Positions 11,401 through 24,195 of a stretch of DNA of 64,000 nt are shown piece after piece. Each line of letters starts with the position of its first letter. Position 1 is the first letter of the stretch. The position numbers were made by a program, and so were the translations under genes. The notes beneath the pieces were generated by a model. It did not search any database. It was not told the origin of the DNA and saw only the letters and a program-made list of their open reading frames with translations. Source of the DNA: Syncephalis fuscata (Eukaryota > Zoopagomycota > Zoopagomycetes > Zoopagales > Piptocephalidaceae); contig JAHLTZ010000046.1 of NCBI GenBank assembly GCA_025786725.1, positions 1 to 64,000 on the forward strand, in the 5' to 3' direction.

Positions 11401-14240
11401 TACTGCGTGCATCATTGGCATGATATAGCTACCGATACTAACAGTTAGTGAGCGCTATTTATACAGCTTACTACCATTGTAAACCAATGCTATGTATTGC
11501 AGTGCAACAACTAGGAATTGGCAAAATAGTTGCTATTTGTATTGCCAACGACAGTAGTGAGCTGTGTTTAATAAATGCCACAATTGAAATTACTGTTGAA
11601 GATTACCGATCGTCAATATAAACATGTATACTAATGCTGGCTATTGAGAATTGTCATGCCAGTTGTTACTGGGTAATTGGCGACACAAGTAGTAAACCTA
11701 GTGTTGGTACTTGCCAATTTGAAACATATCTACAAATAACATGGACAGTTAACGTCTGCTCGTTTAGCAAGTGGCAGCATAATATGCACTGTTACTAACT
11801 GATGACTATGCATAAGATTTGCTTTTGTATACCGGCAACAGTATGGAGTGCGCACCAATGGACAATACTATACCAATGGCTGTTATTGTTATACACTCCA
11901 CTACATAATTGTATACGGTATGTAGCCAAAATCGCCATTGTCTGTATAACACATTCACAGCCATTAACATTGTCAGTACTATTACGGATGACTGATAGCA
12001 TCTGTATAGTTGCCAGTGGCAATGCCACATAACATGATCTACCAATGATGCCGGTTATACTTGATACACGCCACCACCAATGCTAATAAAACAACCAATG
12101 TACATGATTAGCATACCGTTCACAGCACGTGTGGCTGACGGTGTACCATTGCGTGCTATTGTGCTATTACACACATACTGTAGCTATATGCAATACCAAT
12201 CATTAATATATTTATTAATTATATCATGTCACCGACGCTGTTGGTTGGCCGACATAACTAGCAAATCGACGGCAATTGTTAACGGTCAATTATGGCTACA
12301 GGGATTGATACTGTCAAGTTGCAATTGGCTATCTATTAAGCAATCGATACATTTTTTAATTAGTATTTGTGTGGGCTTTTATTGTCAAAATAACAAAAAA
12401 AGGACTATTATAGCCTTTATTAATTAACTTTACCAATTCTTGATTCTATCAATCATACAGCTAGAAATACGTAATAGCATCTACTATAACCGCATGGCGT
12501 TGACGCATTGGCGCATATAACTGACATATGTTGGAAAAATCGTGAAAAGGCACCACAAATAGAAATGGCAATATTAGCATTAAATATTAACAATATTTAA
12601 TATATATTGGCCGTCGGCACGTATTTTGATTACAATCAACCATAATGACGCTACTATTTATTTTGTAATTATAGCATAGAATCAATCGCTGGTGTTGCAT
12701 GCGTACTAACATGCGTTTCAACAGCTGTATGTTGCTGTATGCTGCTGTATGTTGCTGTATGTTGCTTAACTATACTGCTTATTAATACAGTAGCTAATAT
12801 GTGCAGCTTGCTGGCGTGTATTGACATTGATCGCCGCTGATGTCAGTTGAATATTACCACCAACATTGCAACTATAACGAGCGGTGGTTGTCGTACTTAT
12901 ACTCGCTGATAGACATTGCCATTGCTGTTGCCTTCTTGTATCGTTGAATGTGTGTGTATATGGAGGTCAACTATTTGACATGATGCTTATATCATAGTGC
13001 TGATTCCCATTGTAATGCCATGCCTAACCTGATTATAGGTAGTAGCAAATACAGCTACTTTTTTATAAACGCTTTAACATTTAGCATCCTTTAACTAAAT
13101 AAATATGCTATAAATCAACATTAGTATAGTGTCTAGTAGCTTTGTTATGCCATTCAATTATTTGAATTGTACTATACTGCTAGTATACTAAAAATAGTTA
13201 CATTCTATAAAGCTACACCCACACTGGTCATTTTAATAATAGCAATAGTGGTTCGTTTGATTGGTTTGATTGTGTTAAGCCTAGTATAATAATATTAAAC
13301 AATTTGCTGATGATCTAGTATGATTTGAAAGATAAATGGCTAAATTTAACAACATCCAATCTATTGGGCATGAAACTGTGTGGTGGATGGCATTAGCCAT
13401 TAAAATACTCGTCATTATAGATTTAGTATTTAGTATGCATATGCCTTCTATCCACCCATATCATTACTATTCTGTATTTATTAAGTCATATATCGATCGA
13501 TCATATAATAAGCACAACCCATTTACAGCAGGTATTTTATTGCCGCTAGCTTTATTGCTATAGGTTCAATTTATTGTACTTACCTAATCGTCTATGTATA
13601 TCTTCACTATTATTTTATCCATTGATTCTATTCTAAACTATACTCATCATGTCTTATTGATAAAACTCGTTTATTTGTTACTCGCCGTATTGTTTGTATA
13701 TTTTACTTGATTGCTTGTGCAATACGCATACTATACCTTTATTGCCATTATTTTACACTTTATTTGACCATTCATTTGAATCTATATTATTCCATATTAT
13801 AACACGGCAAGGAAGAAGGCTTGTGATCTTGTTAAAAGCTAGTATTATTTGAAAACAAAACACAGTGCATGAATGCAAACAGCAACACTAACACTGCATA
13901 CCTAAATATCTATGTAAAAATAACAGTTGATTAAATGGTAAGTAGTTTGAAGTAAAAATAAGCAAGTATTTATTACATAGCAGCGCCAGTTGTCTTACCA
14001 TAGTAAACAGCCGATTATAAAAGCGTACATGGCTATTTGTGCTACACCGTCTTTGTCCGCACAATAATACATATTTAATAAAACATAACAATGCTTACCT
14101 GTAGCTTCAAAGAAACGGCAAATGCTTTAAATGTAGACTGATAGTCGATAGTCAGAGACTGTCAAGGCAGAATGGCGGAATGGCAGAATGGTAGTGGCAG
14201 GACGGTGGACTGGCAAAACGGTGAGATGGTGGAATACCGC
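8420..14240 (-). repeat. Unit A right inverted arm
   Basis: Reverse complement of 173-5995 with very high identity along the whole 5.8 kb. It starts just after the zinc-finger region and ends where the C-rich minisatellite array begins. The inner 0.9 kb (8440-9340) is a diverged relative of unit B's left arm at about 15540-16620. No gene was recognised. The open frames at 8603-8905, 10304-10687 and 12080-12427 mirror equally unconvincing ones in the left arm. Confidence 0.92.
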
Positions 14241-15225
14241 TGTTCTGCCACCACCATTTCACCGTTCTGCCACCACCATTTCACCGTTCTGCCACCACCA
14301 TTTTACGTTCTGCCACCACCATTTTAGCGTTCTGCCACCACCATTTTAGCGTTCTGCCACCACCAGTCCACCGTTCTGCCACCACCATTTCACCGTTCTG
14401 CCACCATCAGTCCACCGTTCTGCCACCACCATTTCACCGTTCTGCCACCACCATTTTAGCGTTCTGCCACCACCATTTCACCGTTCTGCCACCACCATTT
14501 TAGCGTTCTGCCACCACCATTTTAGCGTTCTGCCACCACCAGTCCACCGTTCTGCCACCACCAGTCCACCGTTCTGCCACCACCAGTCCACCGTTCTGCC
14601 ACCATCAGTCCACCGTTCTGCCACCACCAGTCCACCGTTCTGCCACCATCAGTCCACCGTTCTGCCACCACCAGTCCACCGTTCTGCCACCATCAGTCCA
14701 CCGTTCTGCCACCATCAGTCCACCGTTCTGCCACCACCATTTTAGCGTTCTGCCACCACCATTTCACCGTTCTGCCACCACCATTTCACCGTTCTGCCAC
14801 CACCATTTCACCGTTCTGCCACCACCAGTCCACCGTTCTGCCACCACCATTTTAGCGTTCTGCCACCACCATTTCACCGTTCTGCCATCACCACTTCACC
14901 GTTCTACCACCACCATTTCACCGTTCTGCCACCACCATTTCACCGTTCTGCCACCACCATTTCACCGTTCTGCCACCACCATTTCACCGTTCTGCCACCA
15001 CCATTTTAGCGTTCTGCCACCACCATTTCACCGTTCTGCCACCACCATTTCACCGTTCTGCCACCACCATTTCACCGTTCTGCCACCATCAGTCCACCGT
15101 TCTGCCACCACCAGTCCACCGTTCTGCCACCACCATTTCACCGTTCTGCCACCACCATTTCACCGTTCTGCCACCACCATTTCACCATTTTGCCACCACC
15201 ATTTTACCGTTGAACAATTGAACGG
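14241..15225 (-). repeat. Minisatellite array 2 between units A and B (~45 units)
   Basis: About 45 tandem units of ~22 bp, C-rich strand on plus, core CGTTCTGCCACCACCA. Three interspersed unit types differ in the bases after this core: TTTCAC, GTCCAC and TTTTAG. The variant CCACCATCA is found almost only with GTCCAC. The last unit (from about 15190) degenerates into the outer end of unit B. Because 22 is not a multiple of three the array has no coding logic. Confidence 0.97.
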
Positions 15226-18200
15226 TTGAACCGTCGGACTCACTTCCACCACTTTTGACTCCACTCTCTTTTCATTCCTTTTAGTGAACATAAAATTAAA
15301 GTACCTGACATCTGGGTCCAAAATACCATCATCATAGATTTATTATCCAGTATGCATATATTTTTAATCCAACAATATCATTAAGATGTATCTTTACATC
15401 CTACTCTTAGTCAATGACAGGTTGAACACTTATATTTATTATGCATTTCAATCAGCTTCACTCAGTCCGCTCAGTGCGTTATAGCTTTATTATAGTTATT
15501 TTTATTATTAATAACTGTTTATTACAATTATTAACCATTTAATGTGATTTGTGTCAAATGGCTACTTTTGATATTCGCGCAACTGGCCTGCACATTTGTT
15601 CTATTGAACATGGGGACGGGTGGTGAGTTTTATTAACGATCAAATCATCACATTTGGTGTGATTTGGTGGTTAAATGGCTATTTTGATTATTTACGCGTT
15701 TGAACTAAACATTCAACCTATTGAACATGGAGCTGGGTGGTGAGCGACATCAAAGTTTAAAACACTTGTCATTATAGATTTATTATCCAGTATGCATATA
15801 TCTCTATCTACCTACACCACTCCCTTTTATTCCGCACTTCTATGTATCATTCTACGACATACTGGACACATTCTGTTCATTAAGCACACCAGCAACTCTA
15901 CTCATTCCCTCCTTGCGTTATATGCACTATAGTTTGACATCGTTTTATATGTCATTTTACACTCGCCCATCTATGCTCAATCCAAAACTGGTTTTATTTT
16001 TGTTCTAGCGTTATTATTAACAACTGTCGACTAATGTCGCTCATTGATCATGCATATATGCTCAGTAACTATACCACTGCTGTCCATACTTTTTACTTTG
16101 TATATTCGTTTTATTATCCAGTAAATACGCGCTAGCTATTACCGTTGTCTGTTTGGTTCTAGCACCACTATTAGAAAAGTTCACGCAAGTTGCTTATCTG
16201 CTCATGCATATATGCTCGATAGCTTTAACAAAGCTAGTTGTCTTTTAACTAGCATAGCTGATAGCTGTTATGCTATTTTACCGTACAGTTACTATGCGCC
16301 ATCAATAACTACTGTCAGCTTGACGCCAGCTTTAATATTGACAAGTTTGACTCGTTCCGCTTAGTCATTCCTTTCCAAGGCGCACTATAGCTTTAATGCT
16401 GCTACTCACACAATTACTTTTGGTATTTTATTTGCTCCATATTATTGTATGCTTAATGGCTATGCTTTATTTGCAGAAGCTATACGTTCCTTGTTAGCTG
16501 TTTGTTGCAAAGTTTAGCTCTGAGCACTTCTTTTACTCTTTGCACACAAACGCGCAAGTAGAATAGCCTTCTTACACTGCTAGTGCTCTTTTTGCTGTTT
16601 TCCAGTGCTGATATGTTGCAATGGTATCGAACGGGCCAGCGATGAACTGGTATAAGCTATTATACCAAATAAAGCTTGTTATTACAAAATAGATATTCGC
16701 TATGGGTGTTATGTATACGGCTTTAAAAGTGTCGTATAGCTTATTGCAGGTAATCATGTATTGCGCTATAGCTACTTGAGCACAAGGACAAAGTGTACGT
16801 ATATTTACCATGTGGCCGTAGACAGTGCTGGCTACTCTATTCGACACAGTTAAAAGCAATAATAAACTTGGCCAAAAACAATTTGCTTTAAAGATTTTAT
16901 TAGATGGATTGCATTAGTATTCAACATATAAGCCATTGGTATTTACTGTAGCTACAAGCTTGAAACTGGTCCCATTTAGCTGCTTTGCGTGCCGCCTAAA
17001 TGATCGGCATTGTTTGAAATAAAGCCATAGCTGATATTGCCAAATAGACAGATTTACTTGCTATGCTACATGTAAAGTTTAGCATAGATCATTTTTACGC
17101 TTAGTCGGTTAAGCCGTGTAATCTAGATTTAATCCATCAGCTTATCGCGTTGTAAAGAGCTTGCCAATATTAATGTTCAGACAATATAATGACAGCAATA
17201 AAGACTGTTTTGCAATAAGTGTACAAGAAAACACACGGTTTACTACATATTACACTAATAGTTACATGTACTGAAGATTCTACTGGAATGGTTGTAGCTG
17301 CTTATACGGAAGACTAAGAGCAATTGCGTAGTACATTGGTCATAGACGGTTTTAGACGACTCATGTTTTATTACGACATTTTCCACAACTATCACAATAC
17401 ATAAGCTGGCTTTACCGCTCCTCCGAACCAACATTGCACCTTTATCTTCTCTTTCTACTCTTTACCACTCGATATACGCTACACTCATTCGCCCTTACTG
17501 CCATTTGTTGTCCAATATGCTTTGCACTTGCTAGCCGTCTAATGATTACAAGATCACTGCTGGTTGCTGCTATATGTACTAAGGTCGGTAAACGGGCGTG
17601 GGAGGTGCGATGCAGTTGTGCCTTTTGGCTATGAAGCACTGGATATGCAGTGTTCTAGAAGCTATATATCACGCAGTGTGTACCCCAGCATGCTGTAGAA
17701 GGCGCTTGTCTGCACATAGTTGATTGGTCTTTTGTATAGTAACATTGGTACGCTTACCGTGTGTTTGTTTGCGAGGTTGCCTTGCTGAGTATCTGGCTGT
17801 TGAGGCGACATAAGGTTTGCGCTTGAAGATATCTGATATCTGATGGTGCAGAGCAAATGTTGTTTGGACAACCACTACTTATTGCGGTGTAGTCAAGCAG
17901 CAAACATCATTGGCACATGTGGCTCATCTCGTTTACTGACCCTCTTCAATAGATATAGATTTAAGCGATATTTAGATTTGGCAAGAACAGGGCCACAATA
18001 TGCTGTACAGTCATCCGGTTTGTACTAGTCTATCATTATTTATGTATTTCTTTGTTTAAATAAATAAATGTAGCATTTCTTATTTATTAACATACTACTA
18101 TTAGTTGCGTTCATATAAATACAGACATCTTCCCATTTAATAATAGTACTAGTTGTTTCTGCTATTGTTATTACACTGATAATAAACAACCTATTAAGCC

Positions 18201-18470
18201 ATTGAATGTGCTTTGAAGGCAAACGATTAAATTTGATGCATCCATGCAGTTGAGCTAGACAATTGCTCTGTTGAACATAATACGAGTGGTGAGTGAATCA
18301 AAGTTTAAAATATTTATTGGCATAGATGTATTATCCAGTACGCTTATATCCAACATTTACTTGTATCATTCGTCTATTATCGCATACTATTATGTATTAT
18401 TCTACAATACACTAGCCGCATTCTGGTTATTTATGCGGCAACACACCTCACTCATCTCAACTATTACGCT
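15226..18470 (+). repeat. Unit B left inverted arm
   Basis: Reverse complement of 19760-22990, with a few small indels and substitutions (for example tgcaataagc changes near 16740/21470). It contains repeated modules at about 15290-15480, 15590-15700, 15718-15930 and 18268-18470, each with the box ATTATCCAGTATGCATATAT or a close variant. No gene was recognised. The open frames at 17434-17634 and 17843-18028 are mirrored in the other arm and look random. Confidence 0.9.
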
Positions 18471-19759
18471 GTACATTCACTAAATTGTATGCTGTTTATT
18501 GTATAACGCATAAGAGCTATGCAACGCCATTGTTGTTTTGATTCCAGATCTATTATTAAATAAGTGCTCTTTTATGTTTTAGCGCTTTTGGCATCGGAAA
18601 GGCGCTGTAGCATTAACACCATTTGTGCGGGCGCTTGAATGGCCATATTGGTACACTGTAGCTTTAGTACTGTAGATTTGACATAGATATTATATACTTT
18701 ATATTTATAGAGTGTTGTTATATATTGTTATACAGTATATTGGCCACACTACATCGATTGGCGTTGTCCATTTTACCCTAGCTTTATCTTTAAAGTTGGC
18801 CACTTATTACACTCATTTTGCTAATGCCCATGTTACACGGTTACAATTAGACATACTAGAAAATTAACAGTAAATTAACTAAAAATATACTGCAGTCCAA
18901 TTGATTCTGCCTACTCAAACGACAATTATGGCCATACTAAGCCAATAAAATGAGATGTGCAAATACTTAGTATTTTATCCAGAATTGTACATGCATATCA
19001 GAGTAATATTGGTTAAATATTGGTATAAATAATAAGTATACAGATAAATTTGTTTATTTACTGATGTAGTTTGTTTATTATGATAGTGCATTGATCAGTG
19101 TATGGTATATTGGCTATTAGCTATCAATTCAGCCTATTCTAGTGCAGCCACTGTAGCCACTGTAGCCATTTCAGCTAAGGGCCGCTTAGTATGGTCCTCG
19201 CAGGTCATTACTTGTATTTCAGCTACTGTATTTTGTTTATTTTACGTAGTTTTACGTAGTTTACGCATCACTTGCTTCCCTGCGTTGCTTCTACGTATTT
19301 GTCTATGTAATAGTGCACTGCACACCATACTTGCTCCATTTCACTTATGTTGGCCTCAGTCCACACTGTATATCGCTCAGTACCTTCCCAACAGTCCCAC
19401 TTTTTGATATGAATATATAACAGCATCAAAAGCTAAGTTGAGATAAACCCAAGGTTTAAAGCTGTGAGCCAACCATTGCACCATTTCCGGTTGGCCTTGC
19501 CATTGCTGTGAATACGCATTGTTCCGTTGATCAGCACCAAAGCCATTGCTAATTGACAACAGCTGGTTTGTCTACCAGAAGGTTAAACAGCGTGGATGTG
19601 CATGAGCAAAATAGTTTAATTTTATTAATGATAAAGCTAGTGCAAAAATAAATATGGTTGGATAGATGAAGGATGGACGATAATAAAATGATATGTAGAA
19701 TAGCAAATGTACGGTAAAAAACATAAAAGCAGTGTCAAACAGTGTATATAGCGTAATGA
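18471..19759. other. Unit B centre, no supportable gene
   Basis: Non-palindromic sequence of about 1.3 kb between the B arms, in the position that holds the zinc-finger gene in A. The longest open frame (19102-19407, 101 codons) has an Ala/Ser-rich then Cys/Leu-rich composition, no recognisable motif, and no clear splice context. I cannot support a gene. It may be the remains of a lost cargo region. Confidence 0.6.
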
Positions 19760-22700
19760 GCAAAGTATATTGCCGCATGTAATAACCAGAATGCGGCTAG
19801 TGTATTGTAGAATAATACATAATAGTATGCGATAATAACGAATGATACAAGTAAATGTTGGATATAAGCGTACTGGATAATACATCTATGCCAATAAATA
19901 TTTTAAACTTTGATTCACTCACCACTCGTTATTATGTTCAACAGAGCAATTGTCTAGCTCAACTGCATGGATGCATCAAATTTAATCGTTTGCCTTCAAA
20001 GCACATTCAATGGCTTAATAGGTTGTTTATTATCAGTGTAATAACAATAGCAGAAACAACTAGTACTATTATTAAATGGGAAGATGTCTGTATTTATATG
20101 AACGCAACTAATAGTAGTATGTTAATAAATAAGAAATGCTACATTTATTTATTTAAACAAAGAAATACATAAATAATGATAGACTAGTACAAACCGGATG
20201 ACTGTACAGCATATTGTGGCCCTGTTCTTGCCAAATCTAAATATCGCTTAAATCTATATCTATTGAAGAGGGTCAGTAAACGAGATGAGCCACATGTGCC
20301 AATGATGTTTGCTGCTTGACTACACCGCAATAAGTAGTGGTTGTCCAAACAACATTTGCTCTGCACCATCAGATATCAGATATCTTCAAGCGCAAACCTT
20401 ATGTCGCCTCAACAGCCAGATACTCAGCAAGGCAACCTCGCAAACAAACACACGGTAAGCGTACCAATGTTACTATACAAAAGACCAATCAACTATGTGC
20501 AGACAAGCGCCTTCTACAGCATGCTGGGGTACACACTGCGTGATATATAGCTTCTAGAACACTGCATATCCAGTGCTTCATAGCCAAAAGGCACAACTGC
20601 ATCGCACCTCCCACGCCCGTTTACCGACCTTAGTACATATAGCAGCAACCAGCAGTGATCTTGTAATCATTAGACGGCTAGCAAGTGCAAAGCATATTGG
20701 ACAACAAATGGCAGTAAGGGCGAATGAGTGTAGTGTATATCGAGTGGTAAAGAGTAGAAAGAGAAGATAAAGGTGCAGTGTTGGTTCGGAGGAGCGGTAA
20801 AGCCAGCTTATGTATTGTGATAGTTGTGGAAAATGTCGTAATAAAACATGAGTCGTCTAAAACCGTCTATGACCAATGTACTACGCAATTGCTCTTAGTC
20901 TTCCGTATAAGCAGCTACAACCATTCCAGTAGAATCTTCAGTACATGTAACTATTAGTGTAATATGTAGTAAACCGTGTGTTTTCTTGTACACTTATTGC
21001 AAAAGAGTCTTTATTGCTGTCATTATATTGTCTGAACATTAATATTGGCAAGCTCTTTACAACGCGATAAGCTGATGGATTAAATCTAGATTACACGGCT
21101 TAACCGACTAAGCGTAAAAATGATCTATGCTAAACTTTACATGTAACATAGCAAGTAAATCTGTCTATTTGGCAATATCAGCTATGGCTTTATTTCAAAC
21201 AATGCCGATCATTTAGGCGGCACGCAAAGCAGCTAAATGGGACCAGTTTCAAGCTTGTAGCTACAGTAAATACCAATGGCTTATATGTTGAATACTAATG
21301 CAATCCATCTAATAAAATCTTTAAAGCAAATTGTTTTTGGCCAAGTTTATTATTGCTTTTAACTGTGTCGAATAGAGTAGCCAGCACTGTCTACGGCCAC
21401 ATGGTAAATATACGTACACTTTGTCCTTATGCTCAAGTAGCTATAGCGCAATACATGATTACTCTGCAATAAGCTATACGACACTTTTAAAGCACGTATA
21501 CATAACACCCATAGCGAATATCTATTTTGTAATAACAAGCTTTATTTGGTATAATAGCTTATACCAGTTCATCGCTGGCCCGTTCGATACCATTGCAACA
21601 TATCAGCACTGGAAAACAGCAAAAAGAGCACTAGCAGTGTAAGAAGGCTATTCTACTTGCGCGTTTGTGTGCAAAGAGTAAAAGAAGTGCTCAGAGCTAA
21701 ACTTTGCAACAAACAGCTAACAAGGAACGTATAGCTTCTGCAAATAAAGCATAGCCATTAAGCATACAATAATATGGAGCAAATAAAATACCAAAAGTAA
21801 TTGTGTGAGTAGCAGCATTAAAGCTATAGTGCGCCTTGGAAAGGAATGACTAAGCGGAACGAGTCAAACTTGTCAATATTAAAGCTGGCGTCAAGCTGAC
21901 AGTAGTTATTGATGGCGCATAGTAACTGTACGGTAAAATAGCATAACAGCTATCAGCTATGCTAGTTAAAAGACAACTAGCTTTGTTAAAGCTATCGAGC
22001 ATATATGCATGAGCAGATAAGCAACTTGCGTGAACTTTTCTAATAATGGTGCTAGAACCAAACAGACAACGGTAATAGCTAGCGCGTATTTACTGGATAA
22101 TAAAACGAATATACAAAGTAAAAAGTATGGACAGCAGTGGTATAGCTACTGAGCATATATGCATGATCAATGAGCGACATTAGTCGACAGTTGTTAATAA
22201 TAACGCTAGAACAAAAATAAAACCAGTTTTGGATTGAGCATAGATGGGCGAGTGTAAAATGACATATAAAACAATGTCAAACTATAGTGCATATAACGCA
22301 AGGAGGGAATGAGTAGAGTGTGCTGGTGTGCTTAATGAACAGAATGTGTCCAGTATGTCGTAGAATGATACATAGAAGTGCGGAATAAAAGGGAGTGGTG
22401 TAGGTAGATAGAGATATATGCATACTGGATAATAAATCTATAATGACAAGTGTTTTAAACTTTGATGTCGCTCACCACCCAGCTCCATGTTCAATAGGTT
22501 GAATGTTTAGTTCAAACGCGTAAATAATCAAAATAGCCATTTAACCACCAAATCACACCAAATGTGATGATTTGATCGTTAATAAAACTCACCACCCGTC
22601 CCCATGTTCAATAGAACAAATGTGCAGGCCAGTTGCGCGAATATCAAAAGTAGCCATTTGACACAAATCACATTAAATGGTTAATAATTGTAATAAACAG

Positions 22701-22990
22701 TTATTAATAATAAAAATAACTATAATAAAGCTATAACGCACTGAGCGGACTGAGTGAAGCTGATTGAAATGCATAATAAATATAAGTGTTCAACCTGTCA
22801 TTGACTAAGAGTAGGATGTAAAGATACATCTTAATGATATTGTTGGATTAAAAATATATGCATACTGGATAATAAATCTATGATGATGGTATTTTGGACC
22901 CAGATGTCAGGTACTTTAATTTTATGTTCACTAAAAGGAATGAAAAGAGAGTGGAGTCAAAAGTGGTGGAAGTGAGTCCGACGGTTCAAC
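19760..22990 (-). repeat. Unit B right inverted arm
   Basis: Mirror of 15226-18470. Its outer part (22720-22945) has a related copy inside unit A's centre (5996-6260). It ends with the same gttcaaccgttcaattgttc motif that borders array 2, then runs into array 3. No gene was recognised. Confidence 0.9.
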
Positions 22991-24195
22991 CGTTCAATTG
23001 TTCAACGGTAAAATGGTGGTGGCAAAATGGTGAAATGGTGGTGGCAGAACGGTGAAATGGTGGTGGCAGAACGGTGGACTGATGGTGGCAGAACGGTGGA
23101 CTGATGGTGGCAGAACGGTGGACTGATGGTGGCAGAACGGTGAAATGGTGGTGGCAGAACGGTGAAATGGTGGTGGCAGAACGGTGAAATGGTGGTGGCA
23201 GAACGGTGAAATGGTGGTGGCAGAACGGTGAAATGGTGGTGGCAGAACGGTGGACTGATGGTGGCAGAACGGTGGACTGGTGGTGGCAGAACGGTGGACT
23301 GGTGGTGGCAGAACGCTAAAATGGTGGTGGCAGAACGCTAAAATGGTGGTGGCAGAACGGTGAAATGGTGGTGGCAGAACGGTGAAATGGTGGTGGCAGA
23401 ACGGTGAAATGGTGGTGGCAGAACGGTGAAATGGTGGTGGCAGAACGGTGAAATGGTGGTGGCAGAACGGTGGACTGGTGGTGGCAGAACGGTGAAATGG
23501 TGGTGGCAGAACGGTGGACTGGTGGTGGCAGAACGGTGGACTGGTGGTGGCAGAACGGTGGACTGGTGGTGGCAGAACGCTAAAATGGTGGTGGCAGAAC
23601 GCTAAAATGGTGGTGGCAGAACGCTAAAATGGTGGTGGCAGAACGGTGAAATGGTGGTGGCAGAACGGTGAAATGGTGGTGGCAGAACGGTGAAATGGTG
23701 GTGGCAGAACGGTGGACTGATGGTGGCAGAACGCTAAAATGGTGGTGGCAGAACGGTGAAATGGTGGTGGCAGAACGGTGAAATGGTGGTGGCAGAACGG
23801 TGGACTGATGGTGGCAGAACGGTGGACTGGTGGTGGCAGAACGGTGAAATGGTGGTGGCAGAACGGTGGACTGGTGGTGGCAGAACGGTGAATGGTGGTG
23901 GCAGAACGGTGGACTGATGGTGGCAGAACGGTGAATGGTGGTGGCAGAACGGTGGACTGGTGGTGGCAGAACGGTGAAATGGTGGTGGCAGAACGGTGGA
24001 CTGATGGTGGCAGAACGGTGAAATGGTGGTGGCAGAACGGTGGACTGGTGGTGGCAGAACGCTAAAATGGTGGTGGCAGAACGGTGAAATGGTGGTGGCA
24101 GAACGCTAAAATGGTGGTGGCAGAACGGTGAAATGGTGGTGGCAGAACGCTAAAATGGTGGTGGCAGAACGGTGGACTGGTGATGGCAGAACAGT
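22991..24195 (+). repeat. Minisatellite array 3 (~54 units)
   Basis: About 54 units of the same ~22 bp repeat with the G-rich strand on plus, made from the same three unit types (GTGAAA, GTGGAC, CTAAAA). A few units are one base short (gtgaatgg near 23890 and 23930). It joins unit B's right end to a new copy of unit A's outer end. Confidence 0.97.

Larger units (their letters stand above)
173..14240. mobile_element. Unit A: giant palindromic (fold-back-like) element with zinc-finger gene at its centre
   Basis: Two inverted arms of about 5.8 kb (173-5995 and 8420-14240) flank a non-palindromic centre of about 2.4 kb. Coordinates of matching points sum to about 14410-14417 along the whole length, so arm lengths differ by only a few bases. 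Both outer ends run into the minisatellite. The centre encodes a two-finger C2H2 protein and nothing that I recognise as a transposase, integrase, helicase or reverse transcriptase. Known precedents for very long inverted ends with tandem subrepeats are Drosophila Foldback and Galileo elements. That is only an analogy of form. No target-site duplication can be defined because the arrays obscure the ends. Confidence 0.75.
15226..22990. mobile_element. Unit B: second palindromic element related to A
   Basis: Inverted arms of about 3.2 kb (15226-18470 and 19760-22990) flank a centre of about 1.3 kb. Mirrored coordinates sum to about 38216-38230. The outer ends carry the same motif, gttgaacaattgaacggttg and its complement, directly next to the minisatellite on both sides. 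The arms share diverged modules with unit A. No gene comparable to A's zinc-finger gene is present, so B may be a non-autonomous relative. That relationship is inference. Confidence 0.72.

Noticed and set aside
1-14240. Palindrome as a pure read or assembly artefact
   Set aside because: A missed-adapter chimera would have no 2.4 kb unique spacer and no differences between arms. Unit B shows the same design independently. Misassembly of copy order is still possible.
14241-15225. Possible CRISPR-like array
   Set aside because: Units are directly adjacent with no unique spacers, and the genome is eukaryotic. It is a minisatellite.
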